A stretch of 64,000 nucleotides of DNA, from assembly GCA_041395865.1 (NCBI GenBank), contig JAWKZQ010000003.1:1-64000 (forward strand), given 5' to 3'. How positions within the stretch are numbered: the first letter of the stretch is position 1; every line of letters starts with the position of its first letter. Shown piece by piece: positions 24,865 through 33,499 of this stretch. Source of the DNA: IMCC2047 sp041395865. Its GTDB lineage: Bacteria; Pseudomonadota; Gammaproteobacteria; Pseudomonadales; IMCC2047. The notes below the pieces were generated by a model. It did not search any database and was not told the origin of the DNA. It saw only the letters and a list, made by a program, of their open reading frames with translations. The position numbers and the translations under genes are program-made.

Positions 24865-27852
24865 ATGGTCGCCATCTACCAGACAGCCTATCCACGGATC
24901 AAGTCAGATATCACAGAAGACGAGTTGGGGGATATTTACACACCCACAACGGAAGATCAGCGATGGGCTTTGCGTCACTGTAGACGGTCAAGCGTCTCTT
25001 TTTTGGGATTGTTGGTTCAGTTAAAGACCACGCAACGATTAGGTCGATTCGTTAGCCTTGGTGAAATTCCAAAGGTAATCATTACACATATCAAAAACCA
25101 GTGTCGTTCGCGGATGACACTGAAGGATCTCAAAACCTATTACCTATCGGGCGCGAAAGACCGCCATGTAAAGCTGATTCGACGCCATCTCAATATCAAA
25201 GCCTACGATTCGGCTAAAACATCTGCACTGGCGCAGACTTGGGCACTGGAAGCTGCGACCACCAAAGAAGCACTACCGGATATCATCAATGTCACTTTGG
25301 AATATTTGGTCAAAGAGCGGTACGAACTCCCTGCGTTCAGCGTACTTGAGCGGATATGTCAGGCGGCCAGAGCCGAAACCAACACCCGGTATTACGATCA
25401 ATTGTGTGGATTTTTAGTGTCAGAAAGTCGCCAATGGATCAACGATATTCTTCGATCTAGCACAGGACTGAATGGTTTTGGTTGGAGCACGCTGAAAAAT
25501 GAACCCAAACGCCCGACCCCTCGTAATATCCACGCGTACATCCAATACCTGGAGTGGCTGACATCTCTGCAAACCCTTTTACCCACGGATTTGGGGTTGC
25601 CGCCGGTGAAACACCAGCAATTTATCAACGAAGCCAAGGCCCTGGATTACGCGGAGCTGATGAAGCTCAAGCTGAATAAACGATTCGCACTCGTGATCGT
25701 CCTAATCCGTCACCAGTACGCACAAACTCTGGATAACGCCGCCGATATATTTATCAAGCTGCTGTTAAAAATGGATCGTTCGGCGCAGAAGCTGCTGGAG
25801 AAATACTTGGCAGACCATCAAAAGCAAACCGATCATTTGATTTCTGTGTTGTCGGGGACGGTCAAGGTGTATCTGGATAAACCCGATTCGGTGACAGCTT
25901 TTGATCCGATCCTGGGAAAGAACAGTGATCAGCTACTGCAAATGTGCGAGCAATATATGGCATTCGCAGGCAATAACTATTTACCGTTCATGGTCCAACT
26001 CTACAAAAAGCAACGATCCACCTTGTTCCGTACGATTGAAATACTCAACCTGGCATCGGCCACGGAAGACAAGGACTTGCTCAATGCTTTTCAGTTTATT
26101 TTGAAGCACAAAAAGCGTCGCACGGAATTCCTGTCAATTCAAAGCGATCCGAACGATCCATCTTCCAGGAATGTCATCAATATTCGCTGGATTCGAGAAA
26201 GCTGGTGGAAATTGGTCACGGGAAAAACAACCAAATCAGCACAGGTGACTGAGGTGAATAAAACTTGTTTTGAGTTGTGTGTGTTTGAACGGATCGCTGA
26301 AGAGCTAAGTACCGGTGACTTGTTCATTCCCTATAGTGAAACCTTTGATGACTATCGTGAGCAGATGATCACCTGGGAAGAATACGAAGCGCAGTTACCT
26401 ACCTATTGCGAGGAAGTAGGGCTTGTCGCCGGTGATACTGAATTTACAAGATCCCTGAAGAAATCGATGGAGGAAAGCTGCCGTAAAGCTGACAGCCGAT
26501 TCCCTGATGACGAGCTGGTTCGCATTGAAAACGGGAATCAGATTATTGGAAAGCCAAAACCGGATCAACCTTCACCAGAAGTCGAAGAAATTGGAGCGCT
26601 ATTGCGCGATCGGTTGGACAGAATCAACCTGCTCGATGTGATCATCAATGTCGAAAAGTGGCTGAACCTGAATAAACATTTTGGTCCCTTGTCGGGCTTC
26701 GAATCACGTATCAGCGATCCGGAGTTACGTTTTGTTCTGACCATATTTTGTTACGGTACCAACATTGGCCCCACCGAAACCGTGCGATCTGTGCAGGGCG
26801 TTTCTCGCAAGCAAGTCGCCTGGCTGAACTTAAAACGCACGACGGAAGCCCGTCTCGATAAAGCTATTGCGAAGATCAATAGCGAGTATAAGAAATACCG
26901 GCTCATTGAGTGTTGGGGGTCAGGCAACAGTGTGTCCGCTGATGGAAAACTTTGGGATCTTTACGAAGATAATTTGCTATCTGAATACCATATTCGGTAT
27001 GGCAGCTATGGAGGTATTGCCTATTACCACGTCTCGGACACCTATATTGCATTGTTCAGCAGGTTTATTCCCTGTGGTGTCTACGAGGCCATTTATATCC
27101 TGGACGGTCTACTCAACGACGAATCTGATTTCAATCCAGACACCGTTCACGGGGATACACAAGCGCAATCTACACCGGTGTTTGGTCTGGCATACCTGCT
27201 GGGCATCAAGCTTATGCCGCGCATCCGAAATATTAAAGATCTCAGTTTCTACAAGCCTGACCGCGCCATGGTGCTTGATCATATTCAGTCCTTATTCAAA
27301 GAGCCAATCAAGTGGGATCTCATTGAAAAGCACTATGCGGATATGATGCGAACGGCCATGTCAGTTAAAGCTGGGAAAATCACCGCCTCGACAATCCTGC
27401 GCCGGTTCGGCACCAAGAACCGAAAAAACAAACTGTACTTTGCGTTCCGAGAACTAGGGCGAGTGGTCAGAACGATGTTTTTGCTGGAATATATTACCGA
27501 CGTTGATCTACGCAAAACAATCCAGGCAGCGACATGTAAGAGTGAGGAGTTCAACGAGTTTGCTCGGTGGTTGTTTTTTGCTAATGGCGGCAAAATTCCC
27601 GCAAACTTAAAACACGAACAAAGCAAAATCGTGAAATATAATCATTTGTTGGCCAACTTCGCGATCCTATACAACGTCAATGCGATGACCGAGGTGTTTA
27701 ATCAATTGAAGTCGGAAGGGCACAATATCACTCGCGACCACATGGCCGCATTCTCGCCGTACCATACTGAGCATTTGGGTAGGCTGGGTAGTTTTGAGCT
27801 GGATCTGACCAGACAGGTCAAGCCCATGACGTTTGAGCTTTTTGTTGATTAA
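24865..27852 (+). CDS. tnpA: Tn3-family transposase TnpA
   Basis: The 995-residue protein starts with a DUF4158-type DNA-binding domain (AYPRIKSDITEDELGDIYTP) and ends with the Tn3 DDE catalytic domain. The probable catalytic residues are the Asp in NSVSADGKLW, the Asp in VHGDTQAQSTPVFG, and a Glu in CKSEEFNEFARWLFF. The segment YGGIAYYHVSDTYIALFSRF is a family hallmark. The frame is intact. It reads toward the right transposon end, only 62 nt away, as usual for the family. The base composition is slightly more AT-rich than the surrounding chromosome. Confidence 0.95.
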   Translation: MVAIYQTAYPRIKSDITEDELGDIYTPTTEDQRWALRHCRRSSVSFLGLLVQLKTTQRLGRFVSLGEIPKVIITHIKNQCRSRMTLKDLKTYYLSGAKDRHVKLIRRHLNIKAYDSAKTSALAQTWALEAATTKEALPDIINVTLEYLVKERYELPAFSVLERICQAARAETNTRYYDQLCGFLVSESRQWINDILRSSTGLNGFGWSTLKNEPKRPTPRNIHAYIQYLEWLTSLQTLLPTDLGLPPVKHQQFINEAKALDYAELMKLKLNKRFALVIVLIRHQYAQTLDNAADIFIKLLLKMDRSAQKLLEKYLADHQKQTDHLISVLSGTVKVYLDKPDSVTAFDPILGKNSDQLLQMCEQYMAFAGNNYLPFMVQLYKKQRSTLFRTIEILNLASATEDKDLLNAFQFILKHKKRRTEFLSIQSDPNDPSSRNVINIRWIRESWWKLVTGKTTKSAQVTEVNKTCFELCVFERIAEELSTGDLFIPYSETFDDYREQMITWEEYEAQLPTYCEEVGLVAGDTEFTRSLKKSMEESCRKADSRFPDDELVRIENGNQIIGKPKPDQPSPEVEEIGALLRDRLDRINLLDVIINVEKWLNLNKHFGPLSGFESRISDPELRFVLTIFCYGTNIGPTETVRSVQGVSRKQVAWLNLKRTTEARLDKAIAKINSEYKKYRLIECWGSGNSVSADGKLWDLYEDNLLSEYHIRYGSYGGIAYYHVSDTYIALFSRFIPCGVYEAIYILDGLLNDESDFNPDTVHGDTQAQSTPVFGLAYLLGIKLMPRIRNIKDLSFYKPDRAMVLDHIQSLFKEPIKWDLIEKHYADMMRTAMSVKAGKITASTILRRFGTKNRKNKLYFAFRELGRVVRTMFLLEYITDVDLRKTIQAATCKSEEFNEFARWLFFANGGKIPANLKHEQSKIVKYNHLLANFAILYNVNAMTEVFNQLKSEGHNITRDHMAAFSPYHTEHLGRLGSFELDLTRQVKPMTFELFVD

Positions 27853-27914
27853 TGCTTTAAATACAACAGGTTACATTTAATGCGGCTAATTTTAACGCTT
27901 TTACCGGCCGGACC
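27853..27914. repeat. Right terminal sequence of the transposon
   Basis: The end of porin homology fixes the outer boundary at 27914/27915. Read inward from there on the minus strand it begins GGTCCGGCCGGTAAAAGCG and then TTAAAATTAGCCGCATTAAA. This is where the right inverted repeat must lie. I find no matching copy at the left edge (13094), consistent with loss of that end. Confidence 0.65.
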
Positions 27915-28063
27915 TCGGTTTCGTCTTCGCCTTCACCAAAATTAACGTTCAGGATGCCCAGGGTCAGGCCTTCGATGCCGGTATATTCAAGACCGGCTGC
28001 GAAGGCGTCCTGGTCCTCAACTTCCGCAATGGTGAGCTCATCGGCGGAGGTGTAGAAAGGGCC
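27915..28063. repeat. 149 bp direct repeat, right copy (porin sequence)
   Basis: Matches 12945-13093 with one mismatch (A at 28019). Here it is continuous with the upstream part of the porin gene and abuts the right transposon end at 27914. Confidence 0.97.
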
Positions 28064-28897
28064 GCCGCCAAAGCCGTCAGTTGCGGTGCCATCGACCTCG
28101 TTATAGGCAGCGGCCAGCGTGAAGTCGCTGATGTTAACGCTGGCAAAGATACCGTAAATATCACCGTCCGTGCCGGAGTTGTCCGATGTGTCGTCGTTCT
28201 GTGCGCTGAACTGCGCGCCGAACTCGAAATATTCGCCGCTGTAGACGGCTTCAAAATAGGAAAGCTGGGCCAGCTCATCGGCGTCGTAATACCAGGCCTG
28301 CAGGCTCAGCGCCTCAAAGCCCTCGTAGACCGCTCCGATCAGGTTTACACCCTCATCGTCGTTCAGGTGCCTGAATTCTTCCGGCTCGTCGGTATCGACG
28401 CCGGCCCATTTTCTCAGGTGAGCAACCTGAAGGGTTGTGTCGGCTAAGCTGGTGTTGGTGAAGACGGCACCCTGGAAGGTATTGGGCACCATGCGAATAT
28501 CGTCGGTGTCGGCGAAGGGGGAATCGTATTCAAAACGGCCGCCTTTGATTACGTTATTGCCGACATGGGCCTGCAGGTAAGCTTCGCCCAGAATGGCGTA
28601 GCCATCGCCGTCGGCGCCGAAAAAACTGCCTTCGTCATCTTGACCCAGGTCTTCGGTGGCATAGACGGTTGCGCCCGCAGACAGGCCGTTCCACTGCGGG
28701 GAAAGGTAACCGAACTTGCCCCCGATCGCCGAACTTTTCGCGCGGATGCCGGTGTCGTCTTCAGCGCTGATGTAGCCCAACCGGAGGTTGCCGAAAAACT
28801 CGCCGTTTTCGCCGCTGGCAAAGGCCGGCTGGCTGGCCGCGGCGGTCAGTAATGAGGCCGTGACCAGCCGGGTTTTTAGTGAGAAGGTGTTTTTCAT
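27915..28897 (-). pseudogene. Outer-membrane porin gene, N-terminal part (interrupted by transposon)
   Basis: From ATG 28897 this encodes a 27-residue signal peptide (ending QPAFA) and about 300 residues of an aromatic- and Asp-rich beta-barrel (FFGNLRLGYISAEDDTGIRA; GGRFEYDSPFADTDDIRMVP), similar to OprD/Opr-type porins. The true frame stops at the transposon boundary; translation would run on to 27857, adding ~18 foreign residues, and would lack the terminal strands and the Phe-ending BAM signal. The missing end is at 12836-12944. As arranged, the product is probably nonfunctional or degraded. The natural substrate is unknown. Confidence 0.88.
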
Positions 28898-28997
28898 TCT
28901 TTGTCCCTAAACGTTGTTATGGTTATTTGTGTCTGTTTCAGCCGTCCCATATAAGGGCAAAGTGATACCTTGCCCTTCTGAAGCAGGTAACCGGGAA

Positions 28998-29582
28998 TTA
29001 ATACCCGCCTTTTTTCCCGTAACCTGCAAAAACAAAATCCCACTCCAGATCAATGGGACTCCACCAGGGATTTACACCGCTTTCCCTATCGGTGTGGCGG
29101 AAAAATCCTGCTCGCATGGGTGGATCAATGTGATAGCTGAGTTTGTACCGCCCGGCACCATTGAGCTTTATGTTTTGTGCATAATGGGGGCCGTCGGATG
29201 CAACCATTGGCATAAATGTCCCCTGTGTACGCCAGTCAGAACCCTGCTTGGTAATGGTGTAGCTGATGGTCAGGTACGGAATCCAGGTTCCTTCCGGGAA
29301 GCCATTTGGATTGTCGGCCAACGCCTTGATATCTGCCTCGAGGTGGATATCGGCTTCGCCCATGCCCGGCATGCTGGGATCCATGGTAACCGGCTGAATG
29401 TAAACGGCGGCGATTTCCATACCATGCCTTTCAACAACGCCAATCTCAACATCGCTGGCCTGTACAGGTGTTGCTAACATGCCGGCGGCCAAAAGCAGGG
29501 AAGCCATCAATGGGTTGGTTAATTTTCCGTTATGGGCCTCTTTCAGTTTTTTATACGAACGGTTTATTTTGCAAAAATGCAT
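28998..29582 (-). CDS. P19/Tp34-family periplasmic iron-binding protein (FtrA-like)
   Basis: The 194-residue protein has a long basic N-terminus and a hydrophobic signal (MASLLLAAGMLATPVQA) before SDVEIG. The mature part matches the Tp34/P19 family (PF10634): VVERHGMEIAAVYIQPVTMD, then MPGMGEADIHLEADI, whose Met and His residues bind Cu/Fe in P19, and a later YKLSYHIDPP. It works with high-affinity Fe(II) uptake in P19- and FtrABCD-type systems. I took ATG 29582 (GGAG 7 nt upstream). A perfect Fur box lies 24 nt upstream, so it is very likely iron-repressed. The FtrD-like gene is just upstream. Confidence 0.85.
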   Translation of the reverse strand: MHFCKINRSYKKLKEAHNGKLTNPLMASLLLAAGMLATPVQASDVEIGVVERHGMEIAAVYIQPVTMDPSMPGMGEADIHLEADIKALADNPNGFPEGTWIPYLTISYTITKQGSDWRTQGTFMPMVASDGPHYAQNIKLNGAGRYKLSYHIDPPMRAGFFRHTDRESGVNPWWSPIDLEWDFVFAGYGKKGGY

Positions 29583-29605
29583 GGTTTTTCTCCATGGTTT
29601 GTGAA

Positions 29606-29620
29606 TGATAATGATTATCA
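29606..29620. promoter_or_regulatory. Fur box upstream of the P19-like gene
   Basis: TGATAATGATTATCA is a perfect match to the 7-1-7 Fur recognition motif (TGATAAT-n-ATTATCA). It lies in the 82 bp gap between the FtrD-like and P19-like genes, in the right place to repress the latter when iron is plentiful. Confidence 0.85.
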
Positions 29621-29664
29621 ATAAAATGTAAAGCGTCGTGACGGTTTTTGATTCCTCCAGGCGG

Positions 29665-31110
29665 TTAACCGAAGAGCGCCAGCCACCAGATGATGGCAAT
29701 GAGCAGGCTGCCGGTGACGCCTGGAACCAGAGCTAGCCAGCACCAGCGGGCAGGAACGCCCTGGCGCCGGAGAATGCGATAACCCAGAAAAATGCTCCAT
29801 AGCAGGCTGATCGTGAAAAAGCCGCCTTTAACCCAGCCAATGGCTTCGTTGTTAAAACCCAGCAGGCGAAGGGGCTCGAAGAGCGCGGCGCCCAGGCCAA
29901 GTACAAGGCAAACCAGGGCAACGGGCGCGTACTGATAGCCCAGTTCGATCATACGCACGCGTAGCGAGCGCCTGTCGCTTGTCGCTCTTGTGAGACTCCC
30001 GGCCAGCCAGGCGCTAAGAGCCGTTGTGCTCCACAGCAGTGCTGCCAGGGCAACAGCGCACAGGCTCATAAAGCCTGTGATCATGATGAAGTCCAACCAG
30101 GTAAAAACCTCCCGGCGCTCCGGATGAACACTCATTAACCACCAGGGGCCGGCATCACCAATCCAATAGAGTTCGTGGTCGATAAACCAGCCTGCTACCG
30201 CAAGGCGCCACTGTTGATAGAGGTCCAGCACCAGCCAGAGAAATCCGCCCAGCGCGCTGCCAATACCCAGAAACAGAAACCAGATTTCTGCGTTGTTGGG
30301 GTTGTGATCGCGGATGTTTTCAATTTCCAATCCCGGGCGTCGTAGGGTCAGAGATAGTCCGCCTTTGGCCTTTGGATTTACACAGCGGAAGCATTCGATA
30401 CAGTGTCGTGATTCCTGTTTGCGCGGAATGTCGATCAGGGTGGGGCAAATGCCCTTTTCCGTATAACCTTCCGATCCCTGCTTAGGGCGCTTGGGTTTGA
30501 ACTGTACGGCACCGATTCGTGAGAAAACGCCTAATAGCAGGCCAATCGGGCAGGCATGGCGACACCAGGCCCGCTTGTTTCGGCCAAATAGAAAACCAAC
30601 GACGATGGCTAGCGCCAGGGTTCCGCCGAAAACCAGTGCCATGGCTTCCGGATGATCGCGGACGCCGAGCGTCTGGCCGAGCGTTGTAACCAGCAGGAAA
30701 CTGACGATGGGTGTTCCTTCCCAGCGGAGCCAGCGCGGGATCGCTAGCTGAGGCCCTTTTGTGTTTGCCCATTCTGAAGCGGCGCCCATCGGGCAGAGCA
30801 GGCCACACCAGCTACGCCCGCTAAAAACCACTGACAGCAGTACCAGCGGGAACCACAGGCCCCACATGACGTAGTTGGCAAAACGGGTAAAGTGATCAAG
30901 CGCTCCGGCTTGTTCGGAGGGTTCTGAGAGGAACAGGGGTAAAAAGATCAGGGAGATAAAGGCAATAAACATAACGCTGTGTACCCATATCAGGCGTTGT
31001 TTATTCTGCACAAAAAAGCGTTCCAGCTGCTTCACGGTGGATTGGCGATCGACGCTGACGTCTTTTAAAGGAATTCGCTGGCTTGGGTCGAAATATTTAG
31101 CGTCCTTCAC
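29665..31110 (-). CDS. 4Fe-4S polyferredoxin-type membrane protein (FtrD/NapH-like)
   Basis: The 481-residue inner-membrane protein has about nine hydrophobic helices and several Cys motifs: GRSWCGLLCPMG and AWCRHACPIGLLLG in NapH/NosR-type loops, and CIECFRCVNPKAKGG as a ferredoxin-like cluster site. In FtrABCD systems, FtrD is proposed to take electrons from oxidised Fe passing through the permease. It lies upstream of the P19-like gene on the same strand. No FTR1 permease (FtrC) or cupredoxin (FtrB) is present in the window, so the role in iron uptake is an inference from the neighbour and the Fur sites. Confidence 0.78.
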   Translation of the reverse strand: MKDAKYFDPSQRIPLKDVSVDRQSTVKQLERFFVQNKQRLIWVHSVMFIAFISLIFLPLFLSEPSEQAGALDHFTRFANYVMWGLWFPLVLLSVVFSGRSWCGLLCPMGAASEWANTKGPQLAIPRWLRWEGTPIVSFLLVTTLGQTLGVRDHPEAMALVFGGTLALAIVVGFLFGRNKRAWCRHACPIGLLLGVFSRIGAVQFKPKRPKQGSEGYTEKGICPTLIDIPRKQESRHCIECFRCVNPKAKGGLSLTLRRPGLEIENIRDHNPNNAEIWFLFLGIGSALGGFLWLVLDLYQQWRLAVAGWFIDHELYWIGDAGPWWLMSVHPERREVFTWLDFIMITGFMSLCAVALAALLWSTTALSAWLAGSLTRATSDRRSLRVRMIELGYQYAPVALVCLVLGLGAALFEPLRLLGFNNEAIGWVKGGFFTISLLWSIFLGYRILRRQGVPARWCWLALVPGVTGSLLIAIIWWLALFG

Positions 31111-31130
31111 AATGCCCTCAATTCGTCATA

Positions 31131-31149
31131 ATTATTTATCATAAATAAT
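31131..31149. promoter_or_regulatory. 19 bp palindrome, possible Fur site, upstream of the FtrD-like gene
   Basis: ATTATTTAT-C-ATAAATAAT is a perfect palindrome 20 nt before the FtrD-like ATG. It is AT-rich and only partly resembles the GATAAT-type Fur hexamers, but its position and the true Fur box of the next gene make Fur binding plausible. Confidence 0.5.
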
Positions 31150-31194
31150 AACGATTTGCATTTGCAGTAAATTGAGTTGGATCAAGTGAAGGGT

Positions 31195-31971
31195 TTAAAG
31201 GGCATTAATTAAGAAATAAAACCCACAGAGCAGCATCAAAACAGCGGGAAGCAAGCGAGTGTATGGATTGCTAGGTAATAGTTTTTCGATCAGTACAAAC
31301 AAGGTAAGGGCAAGAATCCATAGCAGGTTCATAACGCCGGCGACAAACAACAGCCCCATCAGGAGCCAGCAACAGCCCAGGCAATAAAGACCATGGTGCA
31401 ATCCCATTCGTAGCGCGCCCGTATAGCCCCTGCGAAAGTGCTGGCTTAGGTAAGCAACGGGTGATTGGCAGTGCTTCAGACAGGACTGTTTAAGCGGGGT
31501 CAGCTGGTAAATGCCGGCGACCATAAAGAGTGTTGCCGTGAGCGCGTTGCTGGTGGAGACCATGCTATCGGAGACCAGCATCTGCTGGTTAAATAAGCCC
31601 TGCAACAGCGTTGCGAACAGGCTGAAAACGGTCCACATCAATAAATAACCCGCTAAAAACAGGAGGGTTGCCAGCAGTGGGGAAAGACCGGTTTGACGCA
31701 CGATGCGTGCATAAATCATCAGGGTTCGAATGGCTGAGGGGAGCATCATGCCCACCATCATGATGCTCCACATCAGGAACATCATGATGGTGTTCCGCAA
31801 TGTCCAGGCAGCGGTTGATGGCGGCATTTGCTGTGGCATATCCATCGCGGCCATGTCGGCAGTCATGGCGATCAGGTACCACCAGGCAAGAAGGGTAATG
31901 CTGCCCAGTGCTAAGTAGATAGCAATCCTGTCCCACACCCGTAACCTGAACGGTATTGAAGAAGCGCGCAT
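31195..31971 (-). CDS. DUF2182 family membrane protein
   Basis: A 258-residue protein with about seven hydrophobic helices. DUF2182 features include the Met-rich stretch MAAMDMPQQMPP followed by MMFLMWSIMMVGMMLPSAIR and a Cys-rich helix boundary (LYCLGCCWLLM). Several Met, Cys and His residues suggest metal binding. Family members often sit beside DUF1326, as here (17 nt apart, same strand), implying a joint function, which is unknown. Confidence 0.78.
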   Translation of the reverse strand: MRASSIPFRLRVWDRIAIYLALGSITLLAWWYLIAMTADMAAMDMPQQMPPSTAAWTLRNTIMMFLMWSIMMVGMMLPSAIRTLMIYARIVRQTGLSPLLATLLFLAGYLLMWTVFSLFATLLQGLFNQQMLVSDSMVSTSNALTATLFMVAGIYQLTPLKQSCLKHCQSPVAYLSQHFRRGYTGALRMGLHHGLYCLGCCWLLMGLLFVAGVMNLLWILALTLFVLIEKLLPSNPYTRLLPAVLMLLCGFYFLINAL

Positions 31972-31988
31972 CGGCGTTTTCTCCGGGA

Positions 31989-32627
31989 TCAGCCGCCGAT
32001 GATTCCGCTCTGGCTCAGGTGCAATTCATTAAACTGGCCATAACTGTTTTCGAGTTCCATGAGGATTTCACCCCATGTTGTCGATGAAGCTGTGCCGATT
32101 TCCGCATAGGTATACTCGAAACTGCCCTTGGGGCGGTTAATGCCGACGTGAAACGGCTCGCCGCTGAACTCGTCAATGATCGGGCTTCCGGTCACCTCCA
32201 TAATGCCGGGCACCCGGATATGGGCGGTGCGCGCAGCAATATCAATGGCATAGTCGATCGGTAAATAAAGCGGCTCCAGCAGCTCCGAGCTCATGCTGGC
32301 AAAGATATTGAAATGGGTTGCGCCTGGTTCAGTCGCTTCGCCATAAAGGATTTTTCGTAGCGATTCACGCTGCTCGGCTGACGCCTGCTCGTCAATGATC
32401 ATTTGCAGGCGGCCATTACCCTCGGCGATCTCGCCGGGCCAGGCACCGACCGTTGCCCACTTCAGACCATCAAGCGATATACCGTTAAAATGGCCGCGCG
32501 TCACCTGACCGCCGGAGGTAAATTCACAGTGGCCGTAGGTGGAGGGTGCGTTAAATTGACAGGGACAACCCCAATCGCAATTGCAGTTACTGAATTCAGT
32601 ACCGTGTAGCTCCCAAGTGTCAGACAT
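31989..32627 (-). CDS. DUF1326 family protein
   Basis: A 212-residue soluble protein matching DUF1326. Near the N-terminus is a dense cysteine motif, NCNCDWGCPCQF, about residues 14-25, followed by another Cys, which could hold a metal or cluster. The rest is beta-rich (GTEFSNCNC; HVGINRPKGSFEYTYAEIG). It is the first gene of the pair with DUF2182. A GGAGG site precedes ATG 32627. The function is unknown; proximity to the Fur-linked genes hints at metal handling. Confidence 0.78.
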   Translation of the reverse strand: MSDTWELHGTEFSNCNCDWGCPCQFNAPSTYGHCEFTSGGQVTRGHFNGISLDGLKWATVGAWPGEIAEGNGRLQMIIDEQASAEQRESLRKILYGEATEPGATHFNIFASMSSELLEPLYLPIDYAIDIAARTAHIRVPGIMEVTGSPIIDEFSGEPFHVGINRPKGSFEYTYAEIGTASSTTWGEILMELENSYGQFNELHLSQSGIIGG

Positions 32628-32740
32628 GGTGTGCCTCCTTGTTCGCTTTAGGAATTTAACGGTACGATTTTACCAAAATAACCTCTGCCAATACTAACTG
32701 GTGATGCAAGAGGCTGGCTGATTCTGCCAAACGGGCTGCG

Positions 32741-33499
32741 TTACCCCATCACGTGGTAGCCGCTGTCCACATGGATAATCTCACCGGTGATGCTGGCCGC
32801 ATGATCGCTGCAAAGAAAAGCGGCAACCGAACCGACTTCATCGATATTAGGGTCGTGCTTGATCGGAGCGCGAGCGTGGGCATTTTCCAACAGATTGGAA
32901 AACTCATGGATGCCGCTGGCCGCCCGGGTTTTTATAGGGCCGGGGGAGATGGCATTAATCCGGATGTTGGCCGGGCCGAGGTCATGGGAAAGGTAACGAA
33001 CCGTATGCTCCAGCGCGGCTTTGACGGGCCCCATGAGGTTATAGTTTTCGACGTATTTTTCGGCGCCGTAATAGCTCATGGCGCACAGGCTGCCGCCACT
33101 GTTCAGGTATTGGCTGGCGCGGTTTGCGCAGGCAATCAGTGAATAACAGCTGATATCCATGGCCGTCAGGAAGCCGCTGCGGGAACACTGCAGCACTTCA
33201 TGGTGAAGATCCTCCAGCGGCGCAAAGGCAACGGAATGGATGAGAAAGTCCAAGCCGCCCATAGCGGTCGCCGCCTGATCCAGCAGCCGGTCAATGTCTT
33301 CGTCCCGGGAAAGGTCGGCAAATACAGGCTCAAAACGGGTCACCTCCCGGGTAATGGGGGCGACATAGGGCAGGGCTTTGGGGTGGCCATAGGACAAGGT
33401 GAGAGTCGCTCCGGCTCTGGCCATTTGTCGGGCACAGCCGTAGGCAATGCTCTGTTCATTGGCGACGCCTATAACCAACCCTTTTTTATCGGCTAACAT
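32741..33499 (-). CDS. FabI-type enoyl-ACP reductase homologue
   Basis: The 252-residue short-chain dehydrogenase follows the FabI pattern: KKGLVIGVANEQSIAYGCAR at the NAD site, and the catalytic SYYGAEKYVENYNLMGPVKA with Y-x6-K. It likely reduces an enoyl thioester. It is the last gene in a three-gene unit with MaoC-phosphotransacylase and an acyl kinase, overlapping the latter's stop by 7 nt. That linkage suggests a pathway handling short acyl-CoA rather than the main fatty-acid cycle. Whether it is the cell's only FabI cannot be judged from one window. Confidence 0.85.
   Translation of the reverse strand: MLADKKGLVIGVANEQSIAYGCARQMARAGATLTLSYGHPKALPYVAPITREVTRFEPVFADLSRDEDIDRLLDQAATAMGGLDFLIHSVAFAPLEDLHHEVLQCSRSGFLTAMDISCYSLIACANRASQYLNSGGSLCAMSYYGAEKYVENYNLMGPVKAALEHTVRYLSHDLGPANIRINAISPGPIKTRAASGIHEFSNLLENAHARAPIKHDPNIDEVGSVAAFLCSDHAASITGEIIHVDSGYHVMG

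Larger units (their letters stand above)
13094..27914. mobile_element. Tn3-family (Tn4651-type) transposon carrying a heavy-metal efflux module
   Basis: The 14.8 kb insertion lies inside the porin gene. Right end: a 995-residue Tn3-type transposase reading toward the end. Left end: a tyrosine recombinase (tnpS) divergent from a KfrA-like gene (tnpT). That TnpS/TnpT pair, placed at the end opposite tnpA, is the cointegrate-resolution system known from Tn4651. Cargo between them: DUF3147, BlaI-type repressor, M56 protease, czcCBA, HupE, a membrane-anchored protein and DUF6488. The right boundary is sharp (porin homology stops at 27915). The left boundary cuts into tnpT, so the left terminal repeat is missing and the element is probably immobile on its own. 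Confidence 0.88.
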
